Below, piece by piece: positions 21,482 to 33,100 of a DNA stretch of 64,000 nt. The stretch's first letter is position 1, and each line of letters starts with the position of its first letter. Origin of the DNA: Furcasterigmium furcatum (taxonomy: Eukaryota; Ascomycota; Sordariomycetes; Glomerellales; Plectosphaerellaceae). The notes under the pieces were generated by a model. It had not been told where the DNA came from and searched no databases. It saw only the letters and a list, made by a program, of their open reading frames with translations. Location of the stretch: assembly GCA_001599815.1 (NCBI GenBank), contig BCIA01000002.1, forward strand, positions 496,001 through 560,000. Reading direction: 5' to 3'. The position numbers and the translations under genes are program-made.

Positions 21482-23963
21482 ATGCGGCTCCAACGCTGCT
21501 GGCATGGACTACGTCACATCCTCCCCTCATCATCAGTAGCAGCAGCAGCTTCAAGACCTCCCGGCAGCTCAGCAGCCATCACATCACAGTCCAGGCATCT
21601 CACTCAGACTCCCGCCGCAAACATGGCCGGGGCCGAAACCCCCCATCTCCAGGACGAGGTCCTCCGCCAGTCCCTCGAGGACCCCTCGACTTTCTGGGCC
21701 CGACAGGCCGAGAGCCTCCACTGGCACAAGAAGCCCTCAAAGACCCTCGAGTTCTCCAGCAAGTCCCTCAAGGGGGAGGGCGTCACTCACGATACCTGGT
21801 CCTGGTTCTCCGGGGGCGAGATATCTACCTGCTATAACTGCGTCGACCGTCACGTCGCCGCCGGGAACGGAAACACACCCGCCATCCACTACGACAGCCC
21901 CGTCACCAAGACAAAAGAGACTTATACATATGCGCAGCTCCTCGATGAGGTCGAGGTCCTCGCCGGCGCCCTCCGGGAAGAGGGCGTCAAGAAGGGCGAC
22001 GTCGTCCTCGTCTACAGTAAGCTCCTCTTCAGACTCACTCACTCACTCACCTCCTCATCATCAGTCCCCTTATCCTATAAGTTGAAGTACCCTACCTGAC
22101 ATAACCCCAGTGCCCATGATCCCCGCCGCCCTCATCGGCATCCTCGCCATCTCCCGCCTCGGCGCCATCCACACCATCGTCTTCGGCGGCTTCGCACCCA
22201 ACGCCCTGGCCCAGCGCATCGAGGCCTCGCGCCCCGTCGCCATCCTCACAGCCTCCTGCGGCATCGAGGGCACAAAGCCCGCCGCCCCCTACCAGCCCCT
22301 CGTCGAGGAGGCCGTCCGCATAGCCGCCCACCCCCCCAGCCGCATCATCGTCTGGCAGCGCCCCCAGGTCCGCTGGCACCCCATCGCCCGCAACGACGGC
22401 GAGCGCAACTGGCAGAGCATCGTCAAGAGCTGCCGCGCGAGGAACGTCAAGGCAGACTGCGTCCCCGTCGGGTCCACCGATCCCGTCTACATCATCCACA
22501 CGAGTGGGACCACCGGCACGCCGAAGGGCGTTGTCAGGGATGCCGCCGGCCATGCCGTCGGGCTGAACCTGTCTATCAAGTACCTCTTCGACATTAAGGG
22601 GCCGGGAGACGTCATCTTCACGGCGTCAGATATTGGATGGGTGAGTACGGATGCTTCCCGGAGGTCCAGACTATGAGCAGCGATCTCTCCGTGCAACCCA
22701 GACTAACACGCCTCACTCGCAGGTTGTCGGCCACTCTTATATCCTCTATGCCCCCTTGCTCGCCGGCGCCACCACAGTGCTGTACGAGGGCAAGCCCGTC
22801 GGGACGCCCGACGCCTCTGCCTTCTGGCGCGTCATCTCCGAGTACGGAGTCACGAGCCTGTTCACCGCTCCCACCGCTCTGCGCGCCATCAGGCGCGACG
22901 ACTCGGAGAACTCCCACTTGAAGCGCATCGGCGCCCAGGGCGGCCTTCGCTCCCTCCGGGCCCTGTTCCTGGCCGGCGAACGGTCAGAGCCCTCTATTGT
23001 TTCTGCCTACCAGGACCTTCTCAACGAATACGGCTCCCCCGGCGGCTCCCACGTCATCGACAACTGGTGGTCAACCGAGTCTGGAAGCCCCATGACCGGC
23101 CGGGCGCTCGCGCCGGAGACGGCCCTGCAAAGGAGCGTTGCGCGCCCTGCTCCCTGCGGAATCAAGCCCGGCAGCGCCGGCAAGGCCATGCCCGGGTTCG
23201 ATGTCCGGGTGGTGGACGACGAGGGCAAGGAGGTGCCCCGGGGGAACATGGGCAACATCGTGCTCGGGCTCCCGCTAGCGCCCTCGGCCTTCAGGACGCT
23301 CTGGCAGGATGAGGACCGGTTCTGGAGGGGCTATCTCAAGAGATTCAACGGCAAGTGGGCGGACACGGGCGACGCGGGCTTCATCGACGCCGAGGGCTAC
23401 GTCAGCATCATGAGCCGGAACGACGATGTGCTGAACGTGTCGGCTCATCGTCTGTCGAGCAGTACGTCTCACACTCCCCTCTTTCCCCTTTTTTACTCTT
23501 CCGACGGAGAACCAGCTGCTAACCCCATCCCGCAGGCTCCCTCGAGCAGGCCATCACCTCCCACCCCCTGGTGGCCGAGGGCTGCGTCGTCGGCATCCCA
23601 GACGACATCAAGGGCCAGCTCCCCCTCGCCTTCATCACGCTCGCGTCGCACCCGCACCCGCAGTCGGCGATGCCAGACGCCCAGCTGGAGAAGGAGATCC
23701 AGGCGCTGGTGCGCAAGCAGGTCGGCGGCATCGCCACGCTGGGCGGCATCATCCAGGGCAAGGGGATGATCCCCAAGACGCGGTCGGGCAAGACGCTGCG
23801 CCGCGTACTCAGGGACCTGGTGGACAACGCGCACAAGGGGAACTTCGGCGCCGAGGTCGGGGTGCCGAGCACCATCGAGGATGCCGGCGCCATTGACGTG
23901 GCGAGGGAGAAGGTGAGGGAGTACTGGAGGGTGCGGAAGCAGCAGGGCAAGGCGAAGTTATGA
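21482..23963 (+). CDS. Propionyl/acetyl-CoA synthetase-type acyl-CoA ligase (AMP-forming)
   Basis: Exons 21482-22016, 22111-22640, 22723-23461 and 23536-23963 give 743 residues; introns begin GTAAGC, GTGAGT and GTACGT and all have consensus acceptors. ANL-superfamily motifs are in order: YIIHTSGTTGTPKG (phosphate loop), DNWWSTESGSP (as in acetyl/propionyl-CoA synthetases), WADTGDAGF, and SGKTLRRVL with the catalytic Lys near residue 687. The sequence most resembles fungal propionyl-CoA synthetases, which activate propionate or acetate with ATP and CoA. Residues 1-47 are Arg/Ser-rich and nearly free of acidic residues, like a mitochondrial presequence, whereas the last three residues are AKL, a peroxisomal PTS1 variant. 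A second in-frame ATG (21623, MAGAETPHLQ) would omit the presequence (696 residues). Exact substrate and location are inferred. Confidence 0.88.
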
Positions 23964-25646
23964 GGAAGATATTATGACGAATTTATGGCTCAGACCGTGG
24001 CCTGGTATATAGCGACCAAATATGAACATTTACGACCATCTACATCAATTTCAGCACCCATGACTTTTAATCTGGAGTCAGTTTCAAGAATCCTAGTCTT
24101 AGATGTGTAGTTCTCTGTCTACGGATGTGACAAGCCACATGGAGGGATCAGGGGGATCTGGCTGGGTTGATGGTGAGCTCCCGGCTGGCGGCCGGACAAA
24201 CGGAACCGCTAGGGACTCGCAACACCCGTACTATATCAGCGTCATCCAGACCGCCTATTAACCGCAGGTCTTATCGGCTCATCTGTTCTAGATCGTTGGA
24301 CTTGTTAATTGCTGTCAACAGCGGCCTAACACCCTGAGCCGGGCTTGGGTCGGCTGGGTGTGCTCCCATCGAGGCGGAGACCGATTCCGTCCACAGCTCA
24401 ACCCAGGCAGCTTATGCCGTGTAACCAAGCCCTTGCTTCAGCCACCTCGTGGAGGCAAACCCCGAGTTACCCAACAGCCCGTCGCGGTTTCAAGTCACTC
24501 CCTTGTGTCTCCCCTTGGCGGCGCACCTCGTGCCAAATGTCCGCCCTCGTAGCAGCGTGCCGTGTGACCAGGCGGCTCCCCTCCAGGGCCATCGACTCCC
24601 GTGAAGCGACGCCGGCCGAGGCTACGGCATGATCCTTGAGTCATGTTGCCCCCGGAGCCGCGAGCCACCCGGACCAAAGGTCTCGAGGCGCTGATGCACT
24701 CCCCCTCCTCATAGGAGCCAGGGGGCATGCCATGGGACCATGGGACACGGCATCCCGACCCGGATACCTGGTGTTTCTTTGTGTTACTCCCCGATGTGGT
24801 GCATGGCGCATCATCCAGCTCGGGCAGACGCCGGGTGAGCTCGTGATGTGGGTGAGCTCTCGGCGGTCAAGTATGATTCTCCCGAGTGGCAAGTATAGTT
24901 TGTTCCTATACCTACCTCCTTAGACTATACTCCCTTACCATCGTAGGACTCAGCCTCGGCCTCGAGTTCGCGGCAGCCCTCGATACTACCCACGCCCGGA
25001 GCAAACACCACAGCATCTCCGGAGACACAGCCGCAGGACGACGAGATATCCCCCGCCGTCGATCGAGTAATCCCAGCGGACGGACAATGATCAGCTTCCA
25101 CAACAGTCCGGTGCCCGCCCTTGTACGCCTGGAGCTCGACCCCATGTGGCCTGCCTACTGCGCGCTGCCTTCTGCATGTGCAGCCCCTTGTTCTACGGTG
25201 CGTAGTGCGGCCGCGGGCCGCCTCGTGTCACGGGGGGCGGCTGGGGGTTGAACACGAGCGATTCGACATTCCGTCCGGGGGTTCACGGTCTACGAACGGC
25301 CGAGACCGGGCGAGGGAAGAGTTGGGAAGGCCGAGACGTCCAGGCCGCGTCTGGCTGCTCTTGAGCATGTATCATGAACAGAGTGAAGATCTACCTTCCC
25401 GGGAGATAGGTGCTAGATACCGCTGGACACAGTGCGCTGCCGGCGGCGATGGTACAGTCGTGCGCCCGAAGCTGGACGCCGAGGCCTTGCTGCTTTTGCC
25501 TCTCCCTACTACCGCGGAGACCGTCCTCTGCCTCGGCCCTCTGGCTCTTCGTCGCTGCAGCTGTACCCATTCTCAATCTGCTCGAGAGCCTCCATTGCAG
25601 TGAATGCGTCCGTGGGTTGCGGATTGAGTCCCTCTACCGCGGGCGG
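23964..25646. other. intergenic, no gene recognised
   Basis: This 1.7 kb after the ligase contains 3' UTR and GC-rich sequence with only short unsupported frames on both strands. Confidence 0.5.
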
Positions 25647-26040
25647 TCAGTGTCGGTCTCCTGTCAGGGAACATGGGATCGCGGCTTGAGCCTGGAGCGG
25701 ACTCACTGAATTCAGGAAACGCGGCATCCTTCTCCTCGTCCGTCATGCTCTCCACCCGCTTCCTTGCCGCCTCGAACAGCTCCCTGAGCCTCGTAATATC
25801 CCGTGCCTCTTCCTCGGCACTCTGCTCGCCTGACGTGCCTGAGTCTTTAGCGGCAGTGGAAGAAAACTCCTGATTCGATCCTGGGACGCAACGATCTTCT
25901 CGTCCGTCTTCCGCTGTCTTTGTTTCTCGCCTGCTGGCTCTCCGATGAAGGGTGGTCTCATCGAGTTGCTCGGCCGGGTGATCGGCCGTGTTGTCGCCGC
26001 TACCACGGCCCTTGTCTTGGCTCTTCATCATGGAGCACAT
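25647..26040 (-). CDS. possible small charged hypothetical protein
   Basis: A minus-strand frame from ATG 26040 reads 111 codons of highly charged sequence and then meets a good donor (GTGAGT at 25706) and acceptor (CTGACAG at 25661). Splicing gives exons 26040-25707 and 25660-25647 and a 115-residue product ending PEFRDRH. The region ARDITRLRELFEAARKRVESMTDEEK looks like a real amphipathic helix. There is no signal peptide or known domain. In the next frame the overlapping stretch GEKQRQRKTDEKIVASQDR is also protein-like, so the upstream exon structure may differ or the gene may be damaged. I do not recognise a family. Confidence 0.35.
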
Positions 26041-26325
26041 TCAGCGGCCAACTTGAAGCTGTGGTACTGGTTGGTAGGTAGGCCCCCTGCGGACGTCTTG
26101 TCGATTCTGCGACACAATATCACTCGCCCAGGCGGTGGCAGTGCGGGTGAGAGGCAGAAAGCAGAATCCGAGCGGGGGTCTCGTCAGCGCTTGAAGACAG
26201 TCCTCGCAGCAGCTCGGAACGGACAAACATGCATTCAAAAGTCCAGGGATATCAACGCTACCACGCCGTACCTATATGAACATGCCCAAAACCACCCCAA
26301 GCACCCTCACCTCCCCGCCGCACCC

Positions 26326-27632
26326 TCAAGCCTCATCGGCCAAGGCCACCAGCTCCATATTGTCAAGGTAGACATTCCATTCCTCCGTATGACCAGCTGG
26401 AACCAGCACGCGCACATCCATATCTGTAGCGAAGTCGGCATCGTTCACGATCGCAGGGGCAACCCAGGGGCTGCCTCGCCCAAGCTCAATGGAGACTTCC
26501 TGGTGGCTGGTGATAAACGTATCGAGCCTGGCGACATTGAGACCCGCCACCCAAGTCTGACCTCCGTGCTGCCGCCTGTAAACCCAGAGCAGAATGATCA
26601 ACTCCGTGTCCGCGGGGCATCCGTGGCAGCGGAACGTGCCGCGCAGGTAGTAACGGCGTCCCGGGCAGGGCCTGATGGCCTGTCCGAGACCGAAGCCAGC
26701 AGACGCGCCGCCCGGGTTTTGAAGCCTGAGGATGCCATCACTCATGACAGTCGCGCCGCTGATGACAGATCTGGCCAAGACGCGCGTGACGATGAAGGGA
26801 AAGGCGGCGGGGGAATCGTGAACACTCCAGGGGCTGAGGTGTCCGGGGCCTTCCAAATTGTCGAACGATGGGTTCTTGAACAGCTGCTCGCATGACGAGG
26901 GTGATGGCTCGGACGTGCTAGTGACTGTGATAGTTGTCGTGATCGGTACTGTCACGGTGGTCGGGCCCAGGGTCACTGTCACAGCGTCGCAGCTGGATGG
27001 AGTGCCACCGGTAGGCGTCACCACAACAGTGACTATCGAAGGATCTGGGCATGTTGGCGGAGGGCTGGATGAGGGCTCGGCGGATGAAAACTCGGACGAG
27101 GGCTCGACGGATGACGACTGGGCAGACGAAGGCTCGACGGATGAGGACCCGGCTGACGAGGACCCGGACGAAGCCTCGGACGAAGGCTCAGATGACGGCT
27201 CCGACGAACCCTCGGTGGACGAAACATCGCTGACCGTGCTTGGCGGCGACGTGATCGTAGGCGAGCTGGTTATCAGACTCGTGCTCGTAGACGCCTCCGT
27301 TGTCGTAGTCCCAGGCCCTATGAAGCAGGAGCATGCACTGCTGGCTCGGACGATCTGGGTGCTCCCAGCACCGCAGTTGTTGACAAAGGTCGGCAGCGGC
27401 CCGCAGCCGGCGGTGGGTTTGGCCAGCAGAGCCGAGCAAAAGCTGGACGCCGCGCTGGCGCGCTGCGTGGCCCGGATGGCGCGAAGACAGTTATCGGCGT
27501 GGCACACGGATCTGCCGTCGAGCCGGTCTGCGTCGAGGAAGGGGATGGGCTCGGCGTACACGGGCCCGGAGGCCACGCGGTCAGGAGGCAGCCGAGCGTG
27601 GCGAGCCACGATACCGTCGATGATATCCGCAT
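26326..27632 (-). CDS. Secreted Ser/Glu-rich modular protein with C-terminal CBM-like domain; signal peptide out of frame
   Basis: From 27573 down to the TGA at 26326 runs one long frame. It has an N-terminal Cys module of a type common in fungal secreted proteins (VCHADNCLRAIRATQ ... SACSC). A long linker follows, made of SSxEPSS/SSAGSS-type repeats and Thr-rich TVTVPITTTITVTST strands. The C-terminal domain starts CEQLFKNPSFDN...SPWSVH and ends VYLDNMELVALADEA, like carbohydrate-binding modules of fungal wall proteins. This frame has no ATG before the Cys module. A convincing signal peptide (MRISSTVSWLATLGCLLTA, 27632-27576) sits immediately upstream in another frame, two nucleotides out of register. 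No intron is short enough to join them, so this is either a frameshift mutation (pseudogene) or an assembly error in an intact secreted protein. Confidence 0.6.
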
Positions 27633-29225
27633 CTTTCTCGGCGTTGATGCTCGTTCAGAAGACAGAACAGAAAAAGGACCGACCAGAGGCGGCTGCGTGA
27701 CATTGCACCCATCGCCCGTACTTTTAATCCCCCCCATCTCGTACCTGGCAACGCAGAAAGGAGGCCATACCCCGGCCACGACCAGACGGCTACGGACTTG
27801 CCCGTGTATCGACGCATGCCTCTCCAGGGGTGACGGCCTCCCTATTATATTCCCCAGCCGGATTCAGCGCGTCAGCACACATGTGGCGTTCCGGTCGGCC
27901 AATGCCGTTGGTTGACAGGTCCTCGCTTCCCAACTGCACCGCCTCTGTTATGCATGGTCGTTGTAATATCGTCGACTTCAGCCCTAAGGGTGCAGCATCT
28001 GGGGGCCGGGGTTCGGCGAAATAGGGGTCCTATCCGGCTCATCTCAGTTGCCTCGACCGTCGTCAAGGTCCCATTGAGGGCGGCGTGATAGCCTGATCCC
28101 AGGTCGACGGGCCTGCCGAACCAGTCAGGGCCGGCATCGTGAACAGGGGGCCGCTGGCGAGTTGATGGGGGGAAATAATAGAGCTTTGTCGAACCCGGAC
28201 GAAAACAGCGGCAAAGCGCAAGACGACATTTGCCGAGCTGGTGTTCTAAGGCCTCAGCTTGCGTCAACAAATACGGGTTTGGGCCCATCCGACAGGACTG
28301 ATAATACTTCAGCATATATGATGCCATGGACCGATCTCACCTCCTGTGTAAGAAGGCCAACCGGCGAGGCCGAGATTCTCCAGCACCGCTCGCAGATACG
28401 GAGAAAGAATATGGGCAGGCAAAGAGAGGTCTCTTTGGATGCCCCTTGTCGCCCAAACTCCTTCGGTCCTTTATCCTTGCCAGAAGAGAATAGTTTGACC
28501 TGATGAAACGGAGATCGATGCTATATGCCACGAGATAGCATCGACTCTCTGAGCTGACGACGTTTGGCGTCGGAATTTCCTTTGAGATCCACCGAGCCAT
28601 GTGCGCCCTGATCGGGGAGATGTTGGAATCGGATATACTTATTATGTGACAAAGCGCATGGGCAGCAACCGAGTGTAAAGGGGCGAGAAAGGTGTAGTCA
28701 GTGCAAAAGCGGCGAGCAAGGTAGATCTGATGTCGTACTGTGCTGCTCCTCGCGGCCCGGTCAGAGGGCGCCTGTTCTCCCCATTTCGAGGGAACCTTTT
28801 AACAGACAGGAGTGACACCATCTCCCGCTGGTAATATCAGTAGAGTTTCGGTTGGTATTTTTTTGGCGGCCATCAGCGAGTAATCAGTAAGGCTGCGCGA
28901 TAGAGGCTTCGAGTTGTGCCTCGAGTTGTGTTGTGTTGTTGATCCTCGGTCCGTTGCCCCTGAAGCCTACCGGCCGGCCGACCCAAACATTTGCACGTTG
29001 CAAAGCATAAAAAATAGAAGGAACCAGTGGAAGATGCCCCATACTCTGTGCCATGATTGTCATGTATGACTGCATTGATGCTGTGCTGCCGCTGTTGCAG
29101 CAGCAGCAATGAGCCGCCCGCCCCCTGAATGCCCAACGCCGTACAGAATGCACCCTCTAAGCCTCGTTGAAAAACGTTGCGTCGTAATTAGTCCCGATCA
29201 TCGTACACTTCTCGACAAGAAGACG
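27633..29225. other. intergenic, no gene recognised
   Basis: This 1.6 kb holds the promoter side of the secreted-protein gene and the 3' flank of the BRCT gene. The open frames are short and show no domain. Confidence 0.5.
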
Positions 29226-30178
29226 TCATGTCCTCTCGGCGTCCTGCGCGGGCTGGCCCGACGCCGGGGTGAAGGCGCCGAGAACGCTCCGCTGCCGCTC
29301 CCGAGCGACCTTGAGTGTTGCAAACCTCGACTCGGGTAGCCGCTTGCCGGCCTTGAGGCTCTCCAAAACCCTGCATATATCCCGGTTAGCCCTGATGCGA
29401 ACCTCACATGCCGTATTTATGCACTCGGTGATTTGATGGCCGCGCTCAAAACGGGGGGGGGGGGGGGGAGAAGGGCCGATACTCACCACTCGACGCCGAC
29501 GAACTTGATGCTGCAACCGCGGATCTTCTTGATCTCCTTCTCCAACTTGCCACCGGCCAATCCGCCCCCAGACCCGAGCGATCCGCCAACGGGCCTTCCC
29601 ACGATCACATGCGTCACCTGTCGCCGGCCCAGATGCAACGACATATTCGCGCCGTTGTCGGACAATATGCGCTTCAGCTTGTGGTCCGAGATCAACGGCG
29701 CCGTGCTTCCGTTGACGTAGACGACCAGGCCGTCAAAGATCCTTCTGGTCCTTGCTTCGTTTTCGCGAGTCTCGTCCTCTGCTTTCCGCCGGTTCGCGAG
29801 ATTCTCCTCGGCCATCAGCCCCGGATCCGTGGGTTGCTCGTCCACGTTCGGGAGCGTCGCCTTCATGGAGCCCGGCTTCGCCAACATGTCCATGACGCTG
29901 AGCTTCGCCCGCGCCCTGACCTCCTTGGGAACGACCATGCCCAGCTTCTCGTCAAAGTCCTCGCTGCCCGCGCCGTAGGTGTCGCTCATGCGGGCGCCGC
30001 CGGTGTGGCCCCCGACGAACTGGCCCATGAGCTTCTTGTTGCGGCTGTCGCGCCATCCGAGGGTGGGACGGACCTCGGGCCGCTGGTGGCCTGTCGAGCT
30101 GGAATTCCATGGATCGAAGACCTTGCCATAGGCGGGCTGCGCGACCGCGGGCAGCTGTTTCTGCGGCGGCGGCGGCAT
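29226..30178 (-). CDS. BRCT-domain protein (start uncertain)
   Basis: Exons on the minus strand are 30178-29487 and 29370-29226; the 116-nt intron runs GTGAGT to TATGCAG with a GCTAAC branch and contains a run of 16 C on the coding strand. From the first in-frame ATG (MPPPPQKQL) the product has 278 residues. The C-terminal half is a BRCT domain: FDGLVVYVNGSTAPLISDHKLKRIL, then HLGRRQVTHVIVG, then IRGCSIKFVGVEWV with the conserved Trp at the exon joint. The arrangement resembles the BRCT region of Rev1 and related repair proteins. No polymerase or nuclease domain follows. The frame stays open and protein-like upstream of the ATG to about 30,317 (RLDSSLLLPHPTPRCAA), just after a TTTAG acceptor-like site, so a further 5' exon is likely. 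A DNA-damage or checkpoint role is inferred from the domain. Confidence 0.75.
29453..29468. repeat. 16-bp poly(G) run in an intron
   Basis: Sixteen consecutive G (C on the coding strand) lie inside the BRCT gene's intron, 17 nt after its donor hexamer. Such runs are prone to length change. Confidence 0.8.
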
Positions 30179-33100
30179 CACGGTGGTGACGAGGCTCTGT
30201 GTCCCGGGCGGACTGGGATGTTGTCGACCGGGGGCAGATCGTGGCGCCGTCTTAGCGCTGGCCGCACACCGAGGCGTTGGATGTGGCAGAAGCAATGACG
30301 AATCCAGTCGATTGTTGTCTAAATGGCAACCCTTAGCTTAACGGTTTTCTGACTGGCGTAATCGTGGACATGGATGAATGAGGATATAAGTTGACACCTC
30401 AAAGTAGCAATATGGAGTTTCAAAGTGCCGATGGACGACCAAACACGCGCAAAAGGAAGCTGCTGTGACAGAAACCGGCGATGTACGCGGGGATTTCGCG
30501 TGGTGTGGGCAGCGATCTCAATGCATCGCTCACGTTGACCACGCGCCATCACGTGACCACCCAACGGGCGCTTACCTCATCCGTCCAACCTCACTTTCGA
30601 ACCAGAACAAGCAAACTCACCGAGAAACTGAATCACCCACCCAAACCACCACACACACTCGCCGTCCCCCGTAAAGGCGCCTCCGCACTACCCTCATGCA
30701 GTACGACCTCTCCCAGATCTCTCAGCCGTCGGCTGAACAACCCTTCTGCCCTCCGCCCTACCTGTCCGCTCAATGTCCCTTGCAGCCCGACCGCCCCTGG
30801 GCCTGGGAGTGACGAGTCAACGGATGCTCTGTGTTCCTTCTTCGCGGCCCGCCCTCGCTCGCCCCTCGAGAACAAAGCCATTGTCCTCGCTGGCAAACCT
30901 TACTCAGCATACGCGGCGAACATGTGGGCGCCTGTGGCTTCTCTGGTGCTCCCGCTCGCTCAATTCCTATCGCACCGCGCCGCACGCCCGCATGCCCCCA
31001 AGCCCGGATCGCACGTCCCATCGAGCTCTCGAACGCAGCCCAGAGCCACCACCACATCCCTAGAGTAGGTGATGCGCTGGCCGAGACCTTGCCCGTCTGA
31101 GTAGGTTCCTTGTGCGTTGTCAATCCGGCCCCCCCTGGTCCAGTCGCGGCCACACTAATTCCACGTCTCGGCGCCGCTCCCCCGCCTCTCGCAACCCTCC
31201 ATCCTGCCCACGCCCTCCCGCGAGCGGGTACGTTGGTCGAGGGCCACCGTGAGGGGAGAGGCTTGGGGCCACACACCGGGCTAATGCCTGCCGTGCAGAC
31301 GGGGACCACACCCGTCCGCTGTAAGCCGCGGCAAGCTCGCTGAATGGCGGTTCTCCCGGGGCCCGCCGCCCACCAGCCAAGCTCCCTGCGGTACGGTGCG
31401 CATTGCATTTCCGCCTGTCCACGACGGTATCCAACGAGTGCCCGCCACCTGGACCATCCCGCGGGGTCGTCACCTGACATGGGCGCGAAATGGCATCTCA
31501 TTCCACTCGATGATGGGATGGCCGCACACGAGAGACAACCAGAAACTCCCCGTGCCTCGTGGCATTGTCTGGTGCGCCAGCCCATGCCCAATCGACGCGG
31601 GAAGAAGAGCCCGCGCTGTCTCGTCGGGCTGAGCTAGCCAGCCATCCAGCCACCCCGTGAGCGTGGGAGATCTCCGCTGGCAAGTGCTGGTCACGTCGTC
31701 GCCGCTGCTAGCGCGAGACAATCAAACCCCTTTCAGGGTCTCGACACGGACGATTGTCTGGCGCTGGGCCCGCCGGGCAAAAAGCAACGGTGGACTTCTG
31801 CCGAACCACGAATGCGAGGATACCAGACCTTGCCAGACCTCCAGGTTCTGAGGTTGCTGTCGCAGGCGTTCATGCACAAACGGGACGCTCAGAGCACATC
31901 CCCGTGGCGCACCGCAGGGGGGGCCATGGGCATTGCCGCACCCGTCGCTGGAAGCGCCTTGTCCTCCCATGCTGCCCGTCGTGACCGTTACATTGAGTTG
32001 ATCCTCTGCCCCATCGCCCTGCCGAGTTTGAAGTGATTTTGCGTAGCCGCGGGCTTAATTATGGGCTGATGCGACGACCGCCGCTGTTCCTTTGGAAGCA
32101 AGCACTCCTGGCAGGTTGGCGCCCCGGGTTCTCCTCGCCAAAGTTCTCCCCTTGGCCATATCAAAATCGCATCGACCAGTCCCAATGAGGGCGCGGAGGT
32201 TGGCAGGGAACAGCGGCGGCCGGGCGGACCGAACCTGTGTACCCCCAGCCGACGACTTCGCGCCCCCCGGCTCCGAGGGGCAATGGACAATAGCCTGGAT
32301 TGCGCTCTTTCGCCCCCTTGTTGATGAGCCGTCACCTTTTTGTCGGCTGTTGAGCCGACAGTCTCCCGAACGAATCGACGACTATTGTCACGGGCACCGA
32401 GGTATGTGCGAGTGCACCAGCCAGCAGTGGGCCAGAAGAGCCCCCCAAGGACTTCTCAGTCGTGTGGGAGGCCAAGCCAGTGCAGCCCATTGCATCCATC
32501 CCTCATGCGCATCATACGTGCGTCCGAACGGGGGTTCGGAGGGGGGAGAGGATCGGTCGAGCGGCCAGAACCCACTAGCAACAGCCTCCCATGCGCCAAT
32601 GATTGACCCAGTCAGAGGCCTCTTTCAGGTCCTTGTACATCCATATCATCCACCAAAGCTGGGCAGTCAGGGTTGCCATTGAGCGCTTAAAAGAAGAGAG
32701 GAGAATGACGATTTAACAGCGGGCTCCAGATATGCGGATGTGTGGCTGTAAAACGGCGGCAGGCAAGACATGAGTCTCCTGAGAACCCTCTTCCATCTTC
32801 CACCTTCCACCGGTGACTCCCGCTTGTATCCAGATCATGACGTACAGTAGTACCCTGAAGGGCCGTTGTTCCGATCAAGACAGATGTCATGGGGGTCTCA
32901 GCCTCCTTGCCCCCAGCCTCGGTGATCATGGATGGCAGCGCCGGGCACACAGACGTCGACGTCTCCAGGCCTAGGGTAGGTATGTATGTAGCAGTTTCAG
33001 ATGTCGACCGCCGGCTATCGTGCAGGCACATGGCGGCGATATGGACGGGGTGCAGCAGTTTCGCTAGGTTGCCGCACGGGAGCCCGCGCGCCCCCGCGGC

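Noticed and set aside
26858..27700. 280-codon open frame on the plus strand, very rich in Asp, Glu and Ser
   Set aside because: It is the antisense shadow of the Ser/Glu-rich linker of the secreted protein on the minus strand.
30770..31591. 273-codon open frame on the minus strand in the gene-free tract
   Set aside because: Composition is that of random GC-rich translation (many Arg, Gly, Trp, Cys); no domain or homologous pattern.
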